In this document: in pieces, positions 34,062-42,842 of the stretch
Layout: each line of letters begins with the position of its first letter
Numbering within the stretch: position 1 is the stretch's first letter
Assembly (NCBI GenBank): GCA_963715815.1
Contig: OY970278.1
Coordinates: 2,294,001-2,358,000, forward strand
Direction: 5' to 3'
Source: JAFAMS01 sp963715815
Lineage (GTDB): Bacteria > Vulcanimicrobiota > Vulcanimicrobiia > Vulcanimicrobiales > Vulcanimicrobiaceae
Length of the DNA stretch: 64,000 nt
Notes under the pieces: model-generated
Told to the model about the DNA's origin: nothing
The model's database searches: none
Seen by the model: only the letters and a program-made list of their open reading frames with translations
Translations under genes and position numbers: made by a program

Positions 34062-35106
34062 ATACTGCGATTGCGGCCGCGGAAGACGCTACGTCGGGCG
34101 CTTTTCCGCCGTGCTCTTCGACCCAATGACACGCGGCAAAATGGCCGCCGCCGTAGTCTTTGAACGCCGGAACTTCGGTCTTGCAACGCTCGAAAGCGAC
34201 TGGGCAGCGCGTGTGAAAACGACAGCCCGAAGGCGGATTGACCGGCGACGGAATGTCGCCTTTGAGCACGATTCGCTTGCGTTGACGCTCCTTAACGGGG
34301 TCCGGGATCGGAACTGCCGACAGTAGCGATTGCGTATACGGGTGAAGCGGATTCTCGTAGAGCGCATCCCGGTCGGCAAGCTCGACGATCTTCCCGACGT
34401 ACATGACGGCGACACGCGTCGCAATGTGCCGGATGACCGACAGATCGTGCGCGATGAACAGATACGTCAGCCCGAGCTGCTGCTGCAGATCTTCGAGCAA
34501 ATTGATGACCTGCGCCTGAATCGAAACGTCGAGCGCGGAGACCGGCTCGTCGGCGACAATGAATTTCGGCCCCACCGCGAGCGCACGGGCAACACCGACG
34601 CGTTGCCGTTGTCCTCCGGAAAATTCGTGCGGGTAGCGGTTTGCGTGATAGGGCTGCAGACCGACCATCTTCAGCAGCTCTTGAACGCGCTCTTCAGCAG
34701 CTTTTCCCTTGGCGATGTTGTGAATCTCGAGCGGTTCTTGGATGATGGCGCCGACCGTCATGCGCGGATTGAGGCTGGCGTACGGATCCTGAAAGATGAT
34801 CTGCATCTCTTTGCGCAGCGCGCGCAAATCGGAACCGGCAAGATGCGTGATATCGCGTCCGCTGAACTCGATCGACCCTTTAGTCGAGGGCGTTAGGCGC
34901 AGAATCACGCGGCCGGCCGTCGTTTTCCCGGATCCCGATTCGCCGACCAAGCCCATCGTCTCGCCGGCGCGAACCGCCAGATCGATCCCGTCGACGGCCC
35001 GCACGTCGGCCACGTGGCGCGAGAAAATCCCAGCGTTTATTGGGAAATATTTAAAGAGATCGCGCACGACCAGAATGTCGGTTTTGCCGTTTGGTGCCGT
35101 GCTCAC
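34060..35106 (-). CDS. Oligopeptide/dipeptide ABC transporter ATPase (OppF/DppF-type)
   Basis: A 348-aa ATP-binding subunit with Walker A GESGSGKTTAG, signature FSGGQRQRVGVARAL, Walker B FIVADEPVSALDVS and H-loop FIAHDLSVI. The C-terminal oligopeptide extension has Cys residues (SGCRFHTRCPVAFERC) that form the iron-sulfur-like or structural site of Opp/Dpp ATPases. It overlaps the OppD-like gene by 4 nt. No permease or binding-protein gene is in this window, so the two ATPases serve a transporter encoded elsewhere or are shared. Confidence 0.92.
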   Translation of the reverse strand: MSTAPNGKTDILVVRDLFKYFPINAGIFSRHVADVRAVDGIDLAVRAGETMGLVGESGSGKTTAGRVILRLTPSTKGSIEFSGRDITHLAGSDLRALRKEMQIIFQDPYASLNPRMTVGAIIQEPLEIHNIAKGKAAEERVQELLKMVGLQPYHANRYPHEFSGGQRQRVGVARALAVGPKFIVADEPVSALDVSIQAQVINLLEDLQQQLGLTYLFIAHDLSVIRHIATRVAVMYVGKIVELADRDALYENPLHPYTQSLLSAVPIPDPVKERQRKRIVLKGDIPSPVNPPSGCRFHTRCPVAFERCKTEVPAFKDYGGGHFAACHWVEEHGGKAPDVASSAAAIAV

Positions 35107-36158
35107 GTGGCGAGCCCCTGCGGCGTCTCGGCAACCTGATCGAGCGAAACGGTTGGTGCGCTCTCGACCTGAAGCGTGCGAATGCCTTCGGTACGCTTGT
35201 CGTACAGAAGGCAGCGCGCGACGTGACCGTCTTTGAAGTCAAAGAGCGGCACCGGCTCGTCGCAGACCGGCATGCGGTAACGGCAGCGCGCGGCAAAGCT
35301 GCAGCCGGTCGGAAGGCGCAAAAGATTCGGGGGCTGGCCTTCGATCGGGACGAGGCGCTTGTGCTCCTTGTCGTCCAGGCGCGGCAGTGATTCCAGCAGA
35401 CCCATCGTGTACGGCATCTTCGGCGAGGCGAAAATCTGATCGGCGGTACCGTACTCGACCATGTCGCCGGCGTACATGACGAGCACGTTCTTGCACGTTT
35501 CCGCGACGACGCCTAAATCGTGCGTAATCAGAATGATGGCCATCCCCAAACGCTGCTGCATTTCGTTCATCAGCTCGAGGATCTGGGCTTGAATCGTGAC
35601 GTCGAGCGCGGTCGTCGGCTCGTCGGCGATCAACACTTCAGGGTCGCAAGAGAGCGCCATCGCAATCATGACGCGCTGACGCATGCCGCCCGAAAATTGA
35701 TGCGGATAGTCCTTGATGCGTTTCTCGGGGACTGGGATTTTGACGAGCCGCAGCATCTCGATGGCTTTGTCCCAGGCCTCTTTTTTGGACATTTTCAGGT
35801 GCAGCTGGACTGCTTCCGCAATCTGCTCGCCGACCGTCAGAACCGGATTGAGCGAGGTCATCGGGTCCTGGAAGATCATCGCGATGTCTTTGCCGCGGAT
35901 CTTGCGCATCTCCGATTCGCTTTTGCTCAGAATGCTTTGGCCCTTGAAGTTGATCTCGCCGCCGTCGAAGCGTCCGGGCGGTGACGGAATGAGACGCATG
36001 ATCGAGAGCGCGCTCACAGATTTCCCACTGCCGGATTCGCCGACGATCCCGAGCGTCGAGCCTTTTTCGATCGCGTACGAAAGGCCGTTAACGGCTCGAA
36101 CGATTCCGTCTTCAGTCTTGAAGCTGACGCGAAGGCTCTTAACCTCGAGCAAGCTCAC
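35103..36158 (-). CDS. Oligopeptide/dipeptide ABC transporter ATPase (OppD/DppD-type)
   Basis: A 351-aa ATPase with Walker A GESGSGKSVSALS, signature FSGGMRQRVMIAMAL, Walker B VLIADEPTTALDVT, H-loop LITHDLGVVAE and the C-terminal Cys segment GCSFAARCRYRMPVC. It is paired with the OppF-like ATPase as an adjacent heterodimer. The gene begins 7 nt after secG and is read in the same direction. secG and dxs upstream are unrelated in function but may be in the same transcript. Confidence 0.92.
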   Translation of the reverse strand: MSLLEVKSLRVSFKTEDGIVRAVNGLSYAIEKGSTLGIVGESGSGKSVSALSIMRLIPSPPGRFDGGEINFKGQSILSKSESEMRKIRGKDIAMIFQDPMTSLNPVLTVGEQIAEAVQLHLKMSKKEAWDKAIEMLRLVKIPVPEKRIKDYPHQFSGGMRQRVMIAMALSCDPEVLIADEPTTALDVTIQAQILELMNEMQQRLGMAIILITHDLGVVAETCKNVLVMYAGDMVEYGTADQIFASPKMPYTMGLLESLPRLDDKEHKRLVPIEGQPPNLLRLPTGCSFAARCRYRMPVCDEPVPLFDFKDGHVARCLLYDKRTEGIRTLQVESAPTVSLDQVAETPQGLAT

Positions 36159-36165
36159 GCGGCGA

Positions 36166-36573
36166 TCAGATCCCAGTCAGGGAGAGCAGCGTGCCGAAAA
36201 AAATGAAGCTGATGGCAATGTACGCCGTAAAGCGCGCGACCTGCGCGTCGCCGCCGAAACGACCTCGATACGCGCTCTCGGTACGACCACCAATCGTCCC
36301 GGAAAGACCCTCTTGTTTCGTGGTTTGGATCGCAAGCATTACGATCAACAGAACCGCCGAGGCAATGAAGAATCCGGCGAACGTGTGCGTCAGCCACGGC
36401 ACGTTCGTCGCGAGCGAGCCTCGCGACGGGTTGAGCGCGTGTTGCAGCTGCTGCTGAAGTTGCTGTTGAGCCAGCGGGTTCAACGTAGCCGTTGCGGCGG
36501 CACTCGCCTGCGTCACAGGCGCAACTTGAGCCACTAAAAAGGCCAGTATCCCTGAAATCACGACGCCTCCCAT
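36166..36573 (-). CDS. secG: SecG-like preprotein translocase subunit with N-terminal extension
   Basis: A 135-aa protein. The C-terminal 70 residues match SecG: a first helix (FFIASAVLLIVMLAIQT), the QEGLSGTIGGRTESAYRGR loop with the conserved Gly-rich cytoplasmic segment, and a second helix (YIAISFIFFGTLLSL). An N-terminal extension of about 60 residues adds a hydrophobic stretch and a Gln/Ala-rich linker (LAQQQLQQQLQHAL), which canonical SecG lacks. It sits between dxs and the oppD gene, all on the minus strand. Confidence 0.8.
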   Translation of the reverse strand: MGGVVISGILAFLVAQVAPVTQASAAATATLNPLAQQQLQQQLQHALNPSRGSLATNVPWLTHTFAGFFIASAVLLIVMLAIQTTKQEGLSGTIGGRTESAYRGRFGGDAQVARFTAYIAISFIFFGTLLSLTGI

Positions 36574-36607
36574 TTGACGGGGGGTTCTACCCCGCCTCTG
36601 GGCGTTT

Positions 36608-38497
36608 TTAGACGGATGCCGGGGTGCCGAGCGGCGTGCGAATTCGCTCGACGATCGCTTCGGCCGACAATCCGACCTGTGCGCGTTGCTTGGGCTGCGA
36701 ATTCTGCTGCATCAAGACGTTCGGGCAGCCAACCCGCTCGACGATCGTCCGAATCCGCCGATCGTTGAGCAGCTCGACGACGGCTGATCCAAAACCACCG
36801 TCCAAGCTGTGCTCTTCGAGCGTTATCAGACGATCGTGGGTCAAAGCGAGCTCGCAGAGCAGCCGCTCATCGAGCGGTTTTGCAAATCGTGCGTTGACGA
36901 CGGTCGGCGCGGTCTCACCGGCTGCAAGAAGCGTATCTCGCGCATCGAGCGCGATATCGACGCAGTTTCCGTAGGCGACGAGCGCAACGCCACTTCCCTC
37001 GTGCAAGACCTCGGCTTTGCCGTGTTCGATCGGAGCGACGGGGATTTGATGCTTGCCGCTCGTGCTGCCGCGCGGATAGCGAATTGCCGCCGGCGTTCCG
37101 AGCGATACCGCGTGCGCCATCATCGGGAGGAGCTCGTCCTCGTTGCGCGGCGCCATGACGGTCATGTTCGGAAGCGTGCGCATGTATGCAATGTCGTACA
37201 GGCCCATGTGCGTCGGGCCGTCGTCACCGACGAAGCCGGCACGGTCCATACAGAAGATGACGGGCAGATTCTGCACGACGACGTCGTGAACGATCTGATC
37301 GTACGCGCGTTGCAGGAAGGTCGAGTAGATTGAAACGACCGGCCGCAGTCCCGACGTTGCCGCGCCTGCGGCAAAGCAGACCGCGTGCGCCTCGGCGATA
37401 CCGACGTCGAAATACCGGTCCGGGAAGCGCTTGTGAAATTTTGCGAGCTGCGTGCCATCCGGCATTGCCGCCGTAATCCCGATAATGCGGGAATCTTTTT
37501 CCGCTAAGTCGATCAGCGCATCGGCGAACGCTTCCGAGTGCGACTTGCGCGCGCCGGCCTTCTTCTCGATCTTCCCATTCTCGATATCAAACGCACCGCA
37601 GCCGTGGAAAGTGCGTGAATCAAGCTCAGCCGGATCGTAGCCCTTCCCCTTAACGGTGTGGACGTGGACGAGAACCGGTCCCTTGACCTGGCGCGCATTC
37701 GAGAGCACGTCGACCAACGTATCGTAGTCGTGTCCGTCGATCGGCCCGATGTAACGGAAGCCCATCTCCTCGAAGATGACGCCGGCTTTGTGCTCGGGTG
37801 ACCAAAAGCGCATGGTCGCGACCTCGCCGGTCGTGATCGCACGCCCGACAGCGCCTCCGAAGGGAACACGTCCGAGGACGTCTTTGATTTTCGCACGCGC
37901 CGTATTGTAAAGCGGCTTCGAGCGCAGGACTCCAAGATAAGACGCAATTGACCCGACGTTCGGGGCAATCGACATCTCGTTGTCGTTGAGGATCACGATC
38001 AAGTTCGATTTGAGCTGCCCGGCGTTGTTGATCGCCTCGTACGCCAAGCCGCCCGTCAACGCGCCGTCACCGATGACGGCAACGACCGTGTGATCGAGGC
38101 CGGCAATATCGCGCGCATGCACCATCCCGAGCGCGGCCGAAACCGACGTCGAGGCATGTCCGGCACCGAACACGTCGTAGACCGATTCGCTGCGCATCGA
38201 GAAGCCCGAGATGCCGCCGCCTTGCCGTAACGTCGGAAAGCGGTCGCGACGTCCGGTTAGAAGCTTGTGCACGTAGCTCTGATGGCTGACGTCCCAAACG
38301 ATCTTGTCTTCGGGGAGATCCAGGACGTTGTGCAGCGCCAGGGTCAGCTCGACGACGCCGAGATTGGGCGCGAGATGGCCACCGGTTTTCGAGCAAACAT
38401 CAACGAGCGTGCGACGAATATCGGAAGCGAGTTCGTCGATCTCTTCGCGCTTGAGTGCTTTGATGTCGGCCGGGTTCGAGATGCGGTCGAGAATCAT
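36608..38497 (-). CDS. dxs: 1-deoxy-D-xylulose-5-phosphate synthase
   Basis: A 629-aa thiamine-diphosphate enzyme that condenses pyruvate and glyceraldehyde 3-phosphate to DXP, the first step of the MEP pathway. The ThDP-binding motif is GDGALTGGLAYEAINNAG. GHASTSVSAALGM and DRAGFVGDDGPTHMG mark the transketolase-like domains. It starts ATG 38497 behind a GGGG-rich ribosome site. It could supply isoprenoid precursors for the hopanoid genes about 10 kb away. Confidence 0.97.
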   Translation of the reverse strand: MILDRISNPADIKALKREEIDELASDIRRTLVDVCSKTGGHLAPNLGVVELTLALHNVLDLPEDKIVWDVSHQSYVHKLLTGRRDRFPTLRQGGGISGFSMRSESVYDVFGAGHASTSVSAALGMVHARDIAGLDHTVVAVIGDGALTGGLAYEAINNAGQLKSNLIVILNDNEMSIAPNVGSIASYLGVLRSKPLYNTARAKIKDVLGRVPFGGAVGRAITTGEVATMRFWSPEHKAGVIFEEMGFRYIGPIDGHDYDTLVDVLSNARQVKGPVLVHVHTVKGKGYDPAELDSRTFHGCGAFDIENGKIEKKAGARKSHSEAFADALIDLAEKDSRIIGITAAMPDGTQLAKFHKRFPDRYFDVGIAEAHAVCFAAGAATSGLRPVVSIYSTFLQRAYDQIVHDVVVQNLPVIFCMDRAGFVGDDGPTHMGLYDIAYMRTLPNMTVMAPRNEDELLPMMAHAVSLGTPAAIRYPRGSTSGKHQIPVAPIEHGKAEVLHEGSGVALVAYGNCVDIALDARDTLLAAGETAPTVVNARFAKPLDERLLCELALTHDRLITLEEHSLDGGFGSAVVELLNDRRIRTIVERVGCPNVLMQQNSQPKQRAQVGLSAEAIVERIRTPLGTPASV

Positions 38498-38574
38498 AAG
38501 GGCCCCTTTTTCGATCTGCCCTTGCCATACCCGTTTGAAGGCCGGCTCCTCCCTCATACGGTAGGTTTCCTATA

Positions 38575-39210
38575 ATGGCCGAAGGGCAAATTCGGGCGCC
38601 CGCAGACGCGAGGCGTTCGGGACGCGCGCTGCGGGATGTTGCCCGCACCGTTTCCACGGTATGCAATCCGTTCGTCGTACCGCTCGTGCTCTTCGTATTA
38701 TTGTGCGCGGGAACGACGCATACGTTCGGGCAGTTTTGGTACCGCCTAAGCGTTTGCGCCGTGTTCACCTCCATCGGGCCGATGCTCTTCTTGCTCTGGC
38801 TCTATGCAAGCGACAGGATCAGCGATTTGGATATGTCCGACCGAGACGAGCGGCGCAAGGTCTTCACGATCTTCATCATCTTCTATGTGATCGGGACCGC
38901 GACGCTCTTCTTCACGCACGCGCCGGCGATCCTCACCGCGTCGATGGCCGGTTACACCGCCGCCGCAATCGTCGTACAGCAGATCACCCGATTCTGGAAG
39001 ATCAGCACGCACGCCGTCGGTATCACGGCACCGCTCGTCGCCTTGACCAACCTCTACGGTTGGGATCCCTTACCGTTTTTGATCCTGATCCCGCTCGTCG
39101 GGTGGTCGCGCGTCTATCTCAAAGCGCATACGATCGCGCAGGTGTGCGCCGGAACGTTACTGGGCGCGGTCTCAGTCGTGATCTTCTTCCGGATCTTCCG
39201 CGTCAACTAA
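38575..39210 (+). CDS. PAP2-superfamily-like membrane protein
   Basis: A 211-aa membrane protein with about five hydrophobic segments. The C-terminal region, KISTHAVGITAPLVALT then SRVYLKAHTIAQVCAGTLLG, has the spaced His, Arg and His of the PAP2 phosphatase motifs (SGH-type and RxxxxxH-like), though the first KxxxxxxRP motif is not clear. It could act on lipid phosphates or undecaprenyl pyrophosphate. It is divergent from dxs by about 78 bp and overlaps the CdiI-like gene tail-to-tail by 39 bp. Confidence 0.7.
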   Translation: MAEGQIRAPADARRSGRALRDVARTVSTVCNPFVVPLVLFVLLCAGTTHTFGQFWYRLSVCAVFTSIGPMLFLLWLYASDRISDLDMSDRDERRKVFTIFIIFYVIGTATLFFTHAPAILTASMAGYTAAAIVVQQITRFWKISTHAVGITAPLVALTNLYGWDPLPFLILIPLVGWSRVYLKAHTIAQVCAGTLLGAVSVVIFFRIFRVN

Positions 39211-39477
39211 GAGATCCCGCGCGCGTAAGAGCCATGCACGCGCCGTCTCACCGTCGCGCGGCGGATAGAAAATGAAGCCTCGCGCGCGCAGCTCGCGGTA
39301 CAGGTGATCGTCGCTCAGCTTTGCATCCAAGAGCGCGTCGATTTCCGCGACCGTGCGCGCGACCTCATGCGGCGACGACTGTGCGCGATACGCGCGGATC
39401 GCTGCCTCGACGCTCGGATAGCTCAAATCATAGTCTTGGTGAAGATAGGCCCGAAAGAGCGTCATAAGCGGCATCAT
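39172..39477 (-). CDS. CdiI-like immunity protein, 101 aa
   Basis: A 101-aa protein. The pattern LFRAYLHQDYDLSYPSVEAA, then an AEIDALLDAKLSDDHLYREL middle, then FYPPRDGETARAWLLRARDLL matches the CdiI_2 type immunity family (contact-dependent growth inhibition immunity), which binds and neutralises a nuclease toxin. It starts inside the end of the toxin gene by 4 nt and lies after it, the order of a toxin/immunity pair. No CdiA or CdiB gene is present nearby. Family assignment is by recognition of the HQDYD and PPxDG blocks. Confidence 0.75.
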   Translation of the reverse strand: MMPLMTLFRAYLHQDYDLSYPSVEAAIRAYRAQSSPHEVARTVAEIDALLDAKLSDDHLYRELRARGFIFYPPRDGETARAWLLRARDLLVDAEDPEEDHD

Positions 39478-39998
39478 CGGGCGCTCGGATACGCTGTGAT
39501 CACGGTATAGCCGCCTGGGAGAGCGGGGCGGTGCTCGAGTATGACGTCGGCATCGGCGCTGCGCTCGAACGCGTCCACGTCGTAACGATAGACGCGACCG
39601 ACGGTGTGATCGAAATGGACGTGTAAATCAAGGTTTCCGCGACGATTTGCACCGATCCAATGTGCGATTTTCCCTTGGTTTTCAGTGAAAGCCGCATCGA
39701 CCGTCTGCTGCGCTTCGCGCGCCGAGTCGAAGCACGAGACGTCGTGGTGTGTACGCACGGCGCGGTCGCGTAGGGCCTCGTCACCCAGGCCGACGTGTCG
39801 TCGCAGCGTGTGTCCGTTTTCGCCCTCGATGGCTCGTAAATCGAGGCTGTGATAGTTCTCGGCCACCACGGAGCTGGTCTCGATCCGATCGATCGAGAGC
39901 GAAAGCACGGGTGTCGTAGCCGAGGGCAAACATGCCTTGAAGCCTTCCTCACCGAGTACGCCGCTTGCGCCGGTGACGGCGCGGAAGTCGATCGCCAC
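39474..39998 (-). CDS. RNase A-like CDI-type toxin, orphan, 174 aa
   Basis: A 174-aa protein whose C-terminal 115 residues resemble the bacterial RNase A-like toxin domain of CdiA C termini. It has NGHTLRRHVG (the His-bearing start), a central WIGANRRGNLDLHVHFD strand region, and the ending PGGYTVITAYPSAR, where Thr and Tyr of TAYP correspond to catalytic positions in this fold. The N-terminal 60 residues (MAIDFRAVTGASGVLGEEG) are not recognised. There is no signal peptide and no CdiA scaffold, so its delivery is unknown. The GTG start is 28 nt after murI. The immunity-like gene follows directly. The family call is from pattern recognition. Confidence 0.7.
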   Translation of the reverse strand: MAIDFRAVTGASGVLGEEGFKACLPSATTPVLSLSIDRIETSSVVAENYHSLDLRAIEGENGHTLRRHVGLGDEALRDRAVRTHHDVSCFDSAREAQQTVDAAFTENQGKIAHWIGANRRGNLDLHVHFDHTVGRVYRYDVDAFERSADADVILEHRPALPGGYTVITAYPSAR

Positions 39999-40025
39999 CC
40001 GCTTGTGATAGCGGACGGCGATTGC

Positions 40026-40820
40026 TTACATGTTGCCGATGCGCGTCAGGATGTCGCGAGCAAAGACGACCTGCGGATTCTCTTGCGCCAGAAGCGCGCG
40101 AACGGCAGACGCAAACACCATCGGTTCGCCGGTCGTCGCATAAAGCGTCGTCCCGCTTCCCTCGGAGATACCGAGCTCTAGGACGAGCTTCGCGGTTGCC
40201 TCAGCTTGCGCAATCGCCGGATCGAGCCGAACCAAGCCGTCGCCGAAGATCGCCGCAAAATGTGGATCGAGAATTGGATAATGCGTGCAGCCCAAGACCA
40301 GCACGTCCAGGTCGCGCGAAAACGGTTCGCACGCCTCCTCGACCGCAGCCCGGACTGCGCGCCCGCTGTAGCGTCCGGCCTCGACGAGCGGAACGAGCGC
40401 GGGTGCAGCGACCTCTTCGACATGAACGTCGGGGACGCGGGCGCGGATTGCGTTGCCATAGGCTCCCGTTTGGGTCGTCATGGTCGTCGCGAGCACGCCG
40501 ACTCTGCGCACCCCCATCGCAGCAATCGCTTCAGCGGCGTTGTCGATCAGGTTCAAAACGGGTACGTCGCTCGCCGGCCAGCCGTGTTTCATCGCAACCG
40601 CGCACGACGTGTTGCACGCAACGACGATTGCGCGCGAGGCTGCGTCTTGCAGATAACCGATGTTGTCGCGTAGGTATCCGAGGAGTTCTTCGACCGTGCG
40701 ATCGCCGTACGGCACATGCGCTTGATCGGCAAGGTAGGTTATGTCGTGACGCGGCAGCCGGCGCCGCAATTGCTGAAGTACCGTCAGTCCGCCGAGACCG
40801 GAGTCAAAGATCCCGAGCAT
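40026..40820 (-). CDS. murI: Glutamate racemase
   Basis: Converts L-glutamate to D-glutamate for peptidoglycan. The 264-aa protein has the family's start GIFDSGLGGLTVL, the first catalytic cysteine in VACNTSC, and the second in LGCTHYPIL. It lies 10 nt downstream of the cell-wall amidase gene in the same direction, a consistent cell-wall pairing. The toxin/immunity genes follow downstream. Confidence 0.96.
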   Translation of the reverse strand: MLGIFDSGLGGLTVLQQLRRRLPRHDITYLADQAHVPYGDRTVEELLGYLRDNIGYLQDAASRAIVVACNTSCAVAMKHGWPASDVPVLNLIDNAAEAIAAMGVRRVGVLATTMTTQTGAYGNAIRARVPDVHVEEVAAPALVPLVEAGRYSGRAVRAAVEEACEPFSRDLDVLVLGCTHYPILDPHFAAIFGDGLVRLDPAIAQAEATAKLVLELGISEGSGTTLYATTGEPMVFASAVRALLAQENPQVVFARDILTRIGNM

Positions 40821-40829
40821 GGGCTCTCG

Positions 40830-42842
40830 TTATAGGCTCCCCTGCTGCACGGACACAGAGCTTGAGGGTTGACCCGCGTAATCCTTGATCCCGTCCGCAA
40901 TCCCGATGGCTACTTGTTGGCGAAAATTCGGCGAGCGCAGACGCGCTGCATCGTCGGGATTCGATACGAACGCAGTCTCGATCAATGCTGCCGGCATCGT
41001 TGTACGGTGAATGACATAGAAACGCTCGCGCACGACGCCGTCGTCTTTCGTTCCGAGGAGCGCGATCAAGCGCGCCTGAATCGCCGCGGCCAGCGGACGG
41101 TCTTGCGGTTTATAATAATACGATGTCGTCCCGCTCGGAACGGTGGACGTGCTCGAGTTGGCGTGAATCGAGACGAACATGCGCGCTCCGGCGTTGTTTG
41201 CGACATCGACACGCGCTTGTAGCTCCGCAACGTCGGACGCATTCGGTCCGTATACGTCGCGATCCGTATCGCGCGTCATGCGCACGATCCAACCTCGCGA
41301 GACGAGGAGCGTACGCAAGCGTAGCGCGATGTCGAGCGTAATGTCTTTTTCAGTCAAACCGTTGTGCATCGCGCCCGTGTCGCTGCCGCCGTGTCCGGGA
41401 TCGAGCACGATCAAGCGCGGATTCGAACCTGGCGGCGGGATCGCTCCGGGAACCGGCGCGATGTCGGAAGGGGTCGCGGTCGGCACCACCGCGACGTTAC
41501 CGGCGCCCGTCATGCCGCTGCCAACTTGGGCGATGAAATCGCCGGTCGCATCGATGTCCGCAATTGTAATCGTGAGACCTTGCGCATCCGGGATGACGTC
41601 GAAACGACGGTTGGGCGTCATCGTCAATGCGAAACGTACGGTCGGCACGCTCGCAGTCTGGAGCTGACTTATCCGATAGTTTTGAACGAAAGCAACCGGC
41701 GAACGATCGTCGTGCGCGGCTGAGGTCAGCGTCGCATTCGGGAAATCGATGTAGAAGCGGTCGACTCCAAGGCGATGCCATTCAAATGATAGGCCGGGCG
41801 ACGTCGCAACGTGGATCAGCAGCGCGTCGGGAGCCGGATTCTCAACGTCGAGCCCAGTCACAACCGATGCCTCGGTCGTAGTGGAAGGGAGCGGCACAGG
41901 CAGCGATTGCGGCGCTTGGAGCGGCGCGACGTAGGGAGTCGGGACCGCAGTCGGCACGGACGCGGTCGTCTGCATCGCCTCTGGGGTCGCCGGAGGTACA
42001 GCTGCGACAGCCGCGTTGCGATAGATCGGGCTCAGGCCCTGCTCCGGAATGGGAATCCCGGCCCCAGCGACGTCCTGTGCTCCAAACGCGAAATCCAGCT
42101 CATTGCGACTCGTTGAGGGCAAGAGCATGCGTGCCGCACCCGGCGTCGTCATGAAGGTCACGACCGTCGTTGGGTTGCGAGTATTTCCGGCGACCGTTAT
42201 GTCGATGCGCCCGAGGCCCGGCGAATCGACAGCACGCGACAACTGAAGCGTGGAGGATGCGCCCCTGAAAACGAGCGTCATGCGTCCCGGCTCATCGATA
42301 TCTCTTGTGAAACGCAGCGGCGTACCGCCGTAGAGCGACACGAGCGTCCTGCGTCCTTCGGTCCGCACGCTCATCGCGCCGATCTGCGGCTGCAGAATGT
42401 ACTGACCGCCCTCGAGGACCGGCTCCACATATAACGCACGCGCGAGCGTCAGAAACGGGAGATAGACGTCGCTGCCGTCGATGTACGCGCGCAACGGAAC
42501 GCTTTCACCGCCGGAACTGGTTTGGAAATGCGGAACGCCGAGGGTAAATGTGAGCGTGCGGCGATCGGCGGTGGTGATGACGACGTAGCGCGACCTCGGC
42601 TCCCACGAAAGCGTCGCTCCGACGCGCGCAAGAAAACGCTGAAATCCGGGATCGCTGCCGCGGACGGCGATTTCGTTATCGACCCGATCGGCATGCTCGA
42701 AGATCAATTGCGTTCCGGCAAACCAGAACGCCGGAATCGCCACGTTCGATTGCGCGTTTACCGGCAATGCAGCAAAAGCGGAGATCAGCCACAGCAGCGC
42801 GAGCGCTGCGGACTTACCAGCTCGAACGCGAAAGCGGCTCAT
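40830..42842 (-). CDS. N-acetylmuramoyl-L-alanine amidase with AMIN-like domains
   Basis: A 670-aa exported amidase that cleaves the bond between muramic acid and the stem peptide. Its signal peptide (MSRFRVRAGKSAALALLWLI) is followed by two or three beta-rich AMIN-like domains (about residues 30-460) with a Pro/Thr/Ala-rich linker. The C-terminal amidase_3 domain has LDPGHGGSDTGA (zinc His), KDITLDIALRL, VSIHANSS (zinc His) and AALIETAFVSN (zinc Glu). The ATG 42842 start lies 29 nt inside the GerMN gene end. AMIN domains probably localise it to the septum. Confidence 0.92.
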   Translation of the reverse strand: MSRFRVRAGKSAALALLWLISAFAALPVNAQSNVAIPAFWFAGTQLIFEHADRVDNEIAVRGSDPGFQRFLARVGATLSWEPRSRYVVITTADRRTLTFTLGVPHFQTSSGGESVPLRAYIDGSDVYLPFLTLARALYVEPVLEGGQYILQPQIGAMSVRTEGRRTLVSLYGGTPLRFTRDIDEPGRMTLVFRGASSTLQLSRAVDSPGLGRIDITVAGNTRNPTTVVTFMTTPGAARMLLPSTSRNELDFAFGAQDVAGAGIPIPEQGLSPIYRNAAVAAVPPATPEAMQTTASVPTAVPTPYVAPLQAPQSLPVPLPSTTTEASVVTGLDVENPAPDALLIHVATSPGLSFEWHRLGVDRFYIDFPNATLTSAAHDDRSPVAFVQNYRISQLQTASVPTVRFALTMTPNRRFDVIPDAQGLTITIADIDATGDFIAQVGSGMTGAGNVAVVPTATPSDIAPVPGAIPPPGSNPRLIVLDPGHGGSDTGAMHNGLTEKDITLDIALRLRTLLVSRGWIVRMTRDTDRDVYGPNASDVAELQARVDVANNAGARMFVSIHANSSTSTVPSGTTSYYYKPQDRPLAAAIQARLIALLGTKDDGVVRERFYVIHRTTMPAALIETAFVSNPDDAARLRSPNFRQQVAIGIADGIKDYAGQPSSSVSVQQGSL

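Noticed and set aside
33575..34186. Leu/Phe-rich minus-strand ORF opposite the H1-like gene
   Set aside because: The hydrophobic repeats are simply the complement of Lys/Arg codons (AAG/CGC) in the H1-like gene, not a membrane protein.
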